Below are positions 1 through 4,083 of a stretch of 7,073 nt of DNA, piece after piece (position 1 is the stretch's first letter; every line of letters begins with the position of its first letter). A model generated the notes under the pieces. That model was not told the DNA's origin. It saw only the letters and a list, made by a program, of their open reading frames with translations, and searched no databases. The translations under genes were made by a program, and so were the position numbers. Source of the stretch: Proteiniphilum sp. UBA5267 (GTDB taxonomy: Bacteria > Bacteroidota > Bacteroidia > Bacteroidales > Dysgonomonadaceae); contig DHTF01000125.1 of assembly GCA_002411515.1 (NCBI GenBank), forward strand, positions 1 to 7,073, in the 5' to 3' direction.

Positions 1-705
1 ACCCTCAATCAGTGTCTCCTCCGTGGCGATGTGATTTTGTCGTCTGAGGGAAAACAATCTGTTCTTTCCAGAGGAGAACATAATTATGACAATGTCGATT
101 GGGTGTTTCATGATGGAATTGGATATCTGTTTCCACAAAAGACATCTTTGGAACTCAAAAATGACAGTGTAACCGGTACATGGTGGAATATCAGCAAACA
201 GACCAGCACCGACAAATCGCCTGTTGCCAAAGATATTTTCAAACTATGGATCGACCATGGAAAGCGTCCGTCAGACGAGCTCTATGCGTATATTGTGGTA
301 CCGGCAACCACACCGGAAAAGATGAGGCAACTTCATTCAGAAAGACACATTGATATTCTTATGAACAGTCCTGAAATACAAGCGGTAAAAAACAAAGATC
401 TGGAGATAACCCAGGCTGTTTTTTACAGGGGAGGTGAAATTACCATCAATGAAAACCTGCAACTGAGTAGCGATAACCAGGGAATCGTCATGGTAAAAAT
501 GAAAGAAGGCCGGCTTGCAGAAATATCGGTCTCCGACCCCAGTCGAGAACTGAACAGATTCAACCTTTCTGTTTCAGAAAAAATTGACAAACAGGGAGAA
601 AATTTCCAGACTGTCTGGAATGCAGACCAAAGCACAACACATATTTCCATTGCGCTGCCGCAGGATAATTATGCCGGCGACAGTGTCACCATCCAACTAA
701 ATTAA
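1..705 (+). CDS. Polysaccharide lyase family 8 protein (chondroitin AC / hyaluronate lyase type), C-terminal part
   Basis: This is the last 234 residues of a PL8 lyase, truncated by the window edge. The frame is open from base 1, so the GTG at 31 is internal and not the start. PL8 enzymes cleave chondroitin, hyaluronan or xanthan by beta-elimination and leave a 4,5-unsaturated uronate at the new non-reducing end. The visible part matches the central beta-sandwich: TLNQCLLRGDV (residues 1-11), WVFHDGIGYLFP (34-45), LWIDHGKRP (82-90) and YIVVPA (97-102). From about residue 125 the smaller C-terminal beta domain follows. The catalytic Asn/His/Tyr/Arg residues of PL8 lie in the N-terminal alpha-toroid, outside the window, so activity and exact substrate cannot be judged. 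Family members are about 700 residues long, so roughly two thirds is missing. The heparinase-like and GH88 genes downstream favour a glycosaminoglycan substrate. Xanthan lyase is the main alternative. Family assignment is firm and substrate is inference. Confidence 0.9.
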   Translation, partial: TLNQCLLRGDVILSSEGKQSVLSRGEHNYDNVDWVFHDGIGYLFPQKTSLELKNDSVTGTWWNISKQTSTDKSPVAKDIFKLWIDHGKRPSDELYAYIVVPATTPEKMRQLHSERHIDILMNSPEIQAVKNKDLEITQAVFYRGGEITINENLQLSSDNQGIVMVKMKEGRLAEISVSDPSRELNRFNLSVSEKIDKQGENFQTVWNADQSTTHISIALPQDNYAGDSVTIQLN

Positions 706-713
706 ATTTACTC

Positions 714-2600
714 ATGAAGATCAGATGTTTAATGTATTTGCTTGTGACCCTGTTTTTATTCATCGGGAGCACCTGCGATAAAAGTGTGCCTGAAACAGAT
801 AGCACCGAAGTCGAGAACAACAAAGCCGAACACCCACGCCTCATGCTCCTGAAAGGTGAAGAAACGCAGATAAAGGAATTGATCGCCTCAGATGCTATGT
901 GGAAGAAAATGCACGATGTAATCATTGGTGAATGCAATGTAATCATCACCAAACCCGAATTGGAAAGAGTGATGACGGGAAGAAGACTGCTCGGAACTTC
1001 CAGAGAATTGTTGAGGAGGATCTTCTTTCTTTCATACGGATACCGAATGACCACAAATAAACGTTACCTGGAAAAGGCAGAGAAAGAAATGCTGGCTGTC
1101 TCCCGATTTACCGACTGGAACCCTTCTCATTTTCTGGATGTGGCAGAAATGACCATGGGAGTTGCCATCGGCTATGACTGGCTTTTTAATGAACTCTCTG
1201 AGAATAGCAGGAAAACGATCAAACAGGCGATTGTACAAAAAGGTTTGAATCCCTCTAAAGAGAGTAAATACAACTGGTGGCTCAAAACCGAAAACAACTG
1301 GAACCAGGTGTGCAATGCTGGAATGACTTTTGGTGCTTTGGCGGTGCAGGAGGATTATCCATCATTGGCCAATGAAATCATCGAACGGGCTTTCGCCTCA
1401 ATCCCCCTTTCCATGGAAGTTTATAAACCGGAAGGAGTCTACCCGGAGGGATACGGATATTGGGGTTATGGAACTACCTTCAATATCCTGTTTATCTGCG
1501 CCGTGGAAAAAGCGCTGGGAACTGACCGGGGGCTTTCGCGTTCTCCGGGTTTTCTACAGACATCCGACTTCCTGAAACACATGATCGCACCGAGCGGAAA
1601 AAACTTCAACTGGTCCGACAACGGGCTTGGTGCCAGTCTGAGTCCGGCAATGTTCTGGTTAGCACAAAAAAGTGACAAACCCTCAGTCTTGTGGTCTGAG
1701 AAAACGTTTCTAAAAACGGATAATTTTTCAAAATTTAAGAGTATCAGAGAGCTGCCTGCTATCATGATCTGGGGTAAAAATATTCCACTGGATAAAATCA
1801 CCGAACCCAAAGAAAAATTCTGGATCGGTCAGGGGACCAATCCGGTCGCGATGATGAGAACATCCTGGACAGATCCCAATGCCATCTATCTCGGATTTAA
1901 GTCCGGCTCACCTTCGGTGAATCACGGACATATGGATGTCGGCTCATTTATAATGGAAGCCGACGGTGTGCGCTGGTCATCCGACCCGGGTATGCAAAAC
2001 TATGAATCGCTGGAATCGAAAGGAATGAGTATCTTTGGTAGGACGCAGGACGCACAGCGTTGGACAATTTATCGAATGAACAACCATTCGCATAATGTGA
2101 TCACAATCGATAACCAGCATCAGCAGGTGAAAGGATATGGAAAGATCGATGCATATTCCGATGCGGAAGCATTTTCTTATGTTGTCTCAGACATATCCTC
2201 AATTTACGATGGTCAAATGAAGCAGGTTGTAAGAGGTGTAGCCATGAAAGATGGGAAATATGTGGTTGTACGTGATGAAGTGGAGACCCTGGGGAAAGAG
2301 ACAAAATTGAAGTGGGCGATGTTCACTTTTGCAGACGTCGAGCTGGGAGAGAATTCAGCCATACTGAACCAAGACAATAAAAAATTATATATCCAGGTCA
2401 AAAGTCCTTCAAATGTAGAAATGAAAACGTGGAGTACAGTACCCACAAACGATTATGATGCCCCAAACCCCGGTACGGTAATGGTAGGATTTGAATGTAG
2501 TCTGCCAGCCAATTCAAAAGCATATTTCGAAGTATTGCTGATCCCGGAAAAATCACGCAACAGCGCAACCTATACTGATAAGAATCTGAAAGATTGGTGA
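714..2600 (+). CDS. Heparinase II/III-superfamily protein, probable exported polysaccharide lyase
   Basis: A complete 628-residue protein with the layout of the heparinase II/III superfamily: an N-terminal alpha/alpha toroid followed by a beta-sandwich. It opens with a hydrophobic export segment (residues 7-20) and Cys21. The lipobox is atypical (IGSTC), so lipoprotein status is uncertain. The mature part starts with HPRLMLLKGEE (40-50), a typical opening for this group. The toroid carries ENNWNQVCNAG (193-203) and YPEGYGYWGYG (243-253), regions that usually supply the catalytic Asn, Glu and Tyr. The sandwich carries NHGHMDVGSF (403-412), SSDPG (422-426) and NNHSHNV (456-462). These resemble the catalytic His and the zinc-binding His/Asp/His of Pedobacter heparinase II, an alignment made from memory. 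All expected motifs are present, so it looks active. The superfamily covers lyases for heparin, heparan, alginate, chondroitin, hyaluronan and other substrates; I cannot assign a PL family. Its position between PL8 and GH88 suggests a glycosaminoglycan or its oligosaccharides. The A/T-rich leader lacks a Shine-Dalgarno sequence; ATG 732 (residue 7) is a possible alternative start. Confidence 0.85.
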   Translation: MKIRCLMYLLVTLFLFIGSTCDKSVPETDSTEVENNKAEHPRLMLLKGEETQIKELIASDAMWKKMHDVIIGECNVIITKPELERVMTGRRLLGTSRELLRRIFFLSYGYRMTTNKRYLEKAEKEMLAVSRFTDWNPSHFLDVAEMTMGVAIGYDWLFNELSENSRKTIKQAIVQKGLNPSKESKYNWWLKTENNWNQVCNAGMTFGALAVQEDYPSLANEIIERAFASIPLSMEVYKPEGVYPEGYGYWGYGTTFNILFICAVEKALGTDRGLSRSPGFLQTSDFLKHMIAPSGKNFNWSDNGLGASLSPAMFWLAQKSDKPSVLWSEKTFLKTDNFSKFKSIRELPAIMIWGKNIPLDKITEPKEKFWIGQGTNPVAMMRTSWTDPNAIYLGFKSGSPSVNHGHMDVGSFIMEADGVRWSSDPGMQNYESLESKGMSIFGRTQDAQRWTIYRMNNHSHNVITIDNQHQQVKGYGKIDAYSDAEAFSYVVSDISSIYDGQMKQVVRGVAMKDGKYVVVRDEVETLGKETKLKWAMFTFADVELGENSAILNQDNKKLYIQVKSPSNVEMKTWSTVPTNDYDAPNPGTVMVGFECSLPANSKAYFEVLLIPEKSRNSATYTDKNLKDW

Positions 2601-2640
2601 AAGTCAAAGAAAATAACAATCAAAAATATAATAGAAAAAA

Positions 2641-3882
2641 ATGAAACTGAAATTCTTTATCACTGCATTTTCATGCGCCACACTCCTCCTGGTATCGTGT
2701 AAAAACGGCTCACAAAAGGATTTTGTAAACGACAATTTTAACTTCGCTGCGCAACAGCTGCAGCATGCAATAGATTTAACAGCAGAAGCGATCGCCAAGG
2801 ATTCAAGAGATTCTGCCATGAGAGCCAGGCGTCCTTTGGTGAGTCCCAGAACACTTGACGAGGACGGCGCACTGAAGGTGGTGCATGCATACGACTGGAC
2901 TAGCGGGTTCTTTCCGGGAGAACTTTGGTTTATGTATGAAAAAACCAACGATCCGGCATGGAGAGAAAGAGCCATACAGTTCACAGAACCACTGCAGGTT
3001 TTAAGACATCACACAGGAACACACGATCTGGGCTTTATGGTGTACAACAGTTTTGGCAACGGACTACGCCTCACCGGCAATGTGGGCTATAAGGAGATTA
3101 TCCTTGATGCGGCACGATCCTTGTCTTCCCGATACAAACCCGGCGCAAAGATAATACGCTCCTGGGATCACAACCAGGGTAAATGGCAATGTCCGGTCAT
3201 CATCGACAACATGATGAACCTGGAGTTGTTGTTCTGGGCATTCAAGGAAAGTGGTGATTCCACTTTCTACCAGATTGCAGTCAACCATGCGAACAGCACC
3301 ATGCAGCATCATTTCAGGCCGGATTACAGTACCTACCATGTGGTGGATTACGATACCATCACCGGAAAGGTCTTGAACAGGCACACCCACCAAGGTTACG
3401 CTCATGAGTCCACATGGTCGAGGGGAGAAGCCTGGGCACTCTATGGCTATACACTCATGTACAGGGAGACCAAAGACCCAGCCTACCTAAATCAGGCACA
3501 TCACATTGCAGCCTTTATCTTCAATCATCCCAATCTTCCGGAAGATCTCATTCCATACTGGGATTTCAATGCTCCGGAAATTCCCAACGAACCCAGGGAT
3601 GTTTCCGCCGCGGCCATTACCGCTTCGGCATTGTATGAACTAAACCTTTACGAAGGAGAACGAGCCAGTCAGTACAAACAGTGGGCAGATACGATCCTGG
3701 AAAACCTTACACTGAACTACCGTGCCACCCCTGGCACAGATGGGGGATTCCTGCTACTACACAGTACCGGCGCAAAATCCTTAAAATCGGAAATTGATGT
3801 ACCTTTGGTATATGCCGATTACTACTTCCTGGAAGCGTTGCTCAGAAAAACAAAGATAGAGGCAGGCCAACCGTTATTCTAA
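2641..3882 (+). CDS. Unsaturated glucuronyl hydrolase, GH88 family lipoprotein
   Basis: A complete 413-residue GH88 enzyme, close to the usual length (about 380-400) plus a lipoprotein signal peptide with a good lipobox (LLVSC, Cys20). GH88 removes the 4,5-unsaturated uronate from the non-reducing end of lyase products by hydrating the double bond. Active-site residues of the Bacillus enzyme map by motif and spacing: HDLGF (128-132) gives His87/Asp88, Trp175 matches Trp134, Asp189 in IDNMMN matches Asp149, His233 matches His193, His250 in THQGY matches His210, and Arg261/Trp265 in RGEAW match Arg221/Trp225. Both catalytic Asp residues (129 and 189) are therefore present. The C-terminal block IDVPLVYADYYFLEAL (385-400) is also typical. 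The numbering of the reference enzyme is from memory. Two differences from the common pattern are Glu263 where Gln is usual (RGQAW) and His255 where Asp is common (YADES). Preference for sulfated or unsulfated disaccharides cannot be settled by eye. The start has an A-rich leader typical of Bacteroidota, and the 40-nt gap suggests the same operon as the lyases. Confidence 0.94.
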   Translation: MKLKFFITAFSCATLLLVSCKNGSQKDFVNDNFNFAAQQLQHAIDLTAEAIAKDSRDSAMRARRPLVSPRTLDEDGALKVVHAYDWTSGFFPGELWFMYEKTNDPAWRERAIQFTEPLQVLRHHTGTHDLGFMVYNSFGNGLRLTGNVGYKEIILDAARSLSSRYKPGAKIIRSWDHNQGKWQCPVIIDNMMNLELLFWAFKESGDSTFYQIAVNHANSTMQHHFRPDYSTYHVVDYDTITGKVLNRHTHQGYAHESTWSRGEAWALYGYTLMYRETKDPAYLNQAHHIAAFIFNHPNLPEDLIPYWDFNAPEIPNEPRDVSAAAITASALYELNLYEGERASQYKQWADTILENLTLNYRATPGTDGGFLLLHSTGAKSLKSEIDVPLVYADYYFLEALLRKTKIEAGQPLF

Positions 3883-3893
3883 AAAAGACATAA

Positions 3894-3962
3894 AAAAATG
3901 CACAGATCAAACTTCCAAAGGGATGTGGTTACACAGGAAATGCTTCCATTGAAGTAAAATAA
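3894..3962 (+). pseudogene. Possible scar of an internally deleted gene (very tentative)
   Basis: Eleven bases after the GH88 stop there is an A-rich leader and an ATG at 3898, just like the gene starts nearby, but the frame (MHRSNFQRDVV...) stops after 19 residues at 3955-3957. A second frame (3894-3962) ends in KGCGYTGNASIEVK followed by TAA, which reads like a protein C-terminus. A gene start joined out of frame to a gene end would be the expected trace of a deletion of the gene body. The stretch is short enough that chance is a fair explanation, and neither piece was matched to a known family. Confidence 0.12.
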
Positions 3963-3987
3963 ACACGATAAATTCATACATTAAGAT

Positions 3988-4035
3988 TGCGAAAAAATCA
4001 GGCTTTTCATTAGGTAAAAGTCTGATTTTTTCGCA
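3988..4035 (+). terminator. Rho-independent terminator after the lyase/GH88 genes, probably bidirectional
   Basis: A 20-bp inverted repeat (arms 3988-4007 and 4016-4035) with one G-U pair and an 8-nt loop, CATTAGGT. Read as a terminator, the core stem is TCAGGCTTTT (3998-4007) pairing with AAAAGTCTGA (4016-4025), preceded by A6 (3992-3997) and followed by T6 (4026-4031). The A and T runs pair in turn to lengthen the stem, so it should work on either strand. It lies 105 nt past the GH88 stop and separates the enzyme genes from the regulator. Confidence 0.8.
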
Positions 4036-4041
4036 TCTTTG
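4034..4041 (+). promoter_or_regulatory. Candidate -7 promoter box for the regulator gene
   Basis: CATCTTTG matches the Bacteroidota -7 consensus TAnnTTTG at every fixed position except the first. It starts on the last two bases of the terminator hairpin, 42 nt before the ATG at 4084. No convincing -33 TTTG is seen at the usual distance, which falls inside the hairpin. It is the best promoter-like match I noticed in the intergenic region, but it is weak. Confidence 0.3.
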
Positions 4042-4044
4042 TCT

Positions 4045-4070
4045 AAACACAACCGGGCTTGTGTTTTTTT
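4045..4070 (+). terminator. Second terminator-like hairpin just before the regulator gene
   Basis: AAACACAA (4045-4052) pairs perfectly with TTGTGTTT (4059-4066) around the 6-nt loop CCGGGC. The 3' arm merges into a seven-T run (4064-4070). It has the form of a small intrinsic terminator: CACAA/TTGTG stem, A3 before and T7 after. It ends only 13 nt before the ATG at 4084. It may be a back-up terminator for the enzyme operon, or, if transcription starts further upstream, a leader hairpin that limits expression of the regulator. Sequence alone does not decide. Confidence 0.5.
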
Positions 4071-4083
4071 AGATCACCTGTAT

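Noticed and set aside
31..705. GTG at 31 as the start of a 224-residue gene
   Set aside because: The frame is open to base 1, and residues before the GTG (TLNQCLLRGD) continue the conserved PL8 sandwich, so this is the tail of a longer gene.
423..3405. Opposite-strand and other-frame open frames across the three enzyme genes (for example 686-1054 -, 1466-1810 -, 2604-2984 -, 3064-3405 -, 1330-1575 +, 3414-3638 +)
   Set aside because: They lie almost wholly inside strongly supported genes, have no recognisable domains and read as low-complexity shadow translations.
3898..3957. A 19-residue ORF as a real small gene
   Set aside because: It is too short, has no hydrophobic segment or recognisable motif, and is better described as possible scar or chance sequence.
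3883..4083. Small RNA, riboswitch or tRNA in the intergenic region
   Set aside because: Only two simple hairpins with T-runs are seen; no cloverleaf or known aptamer core could be recognised.
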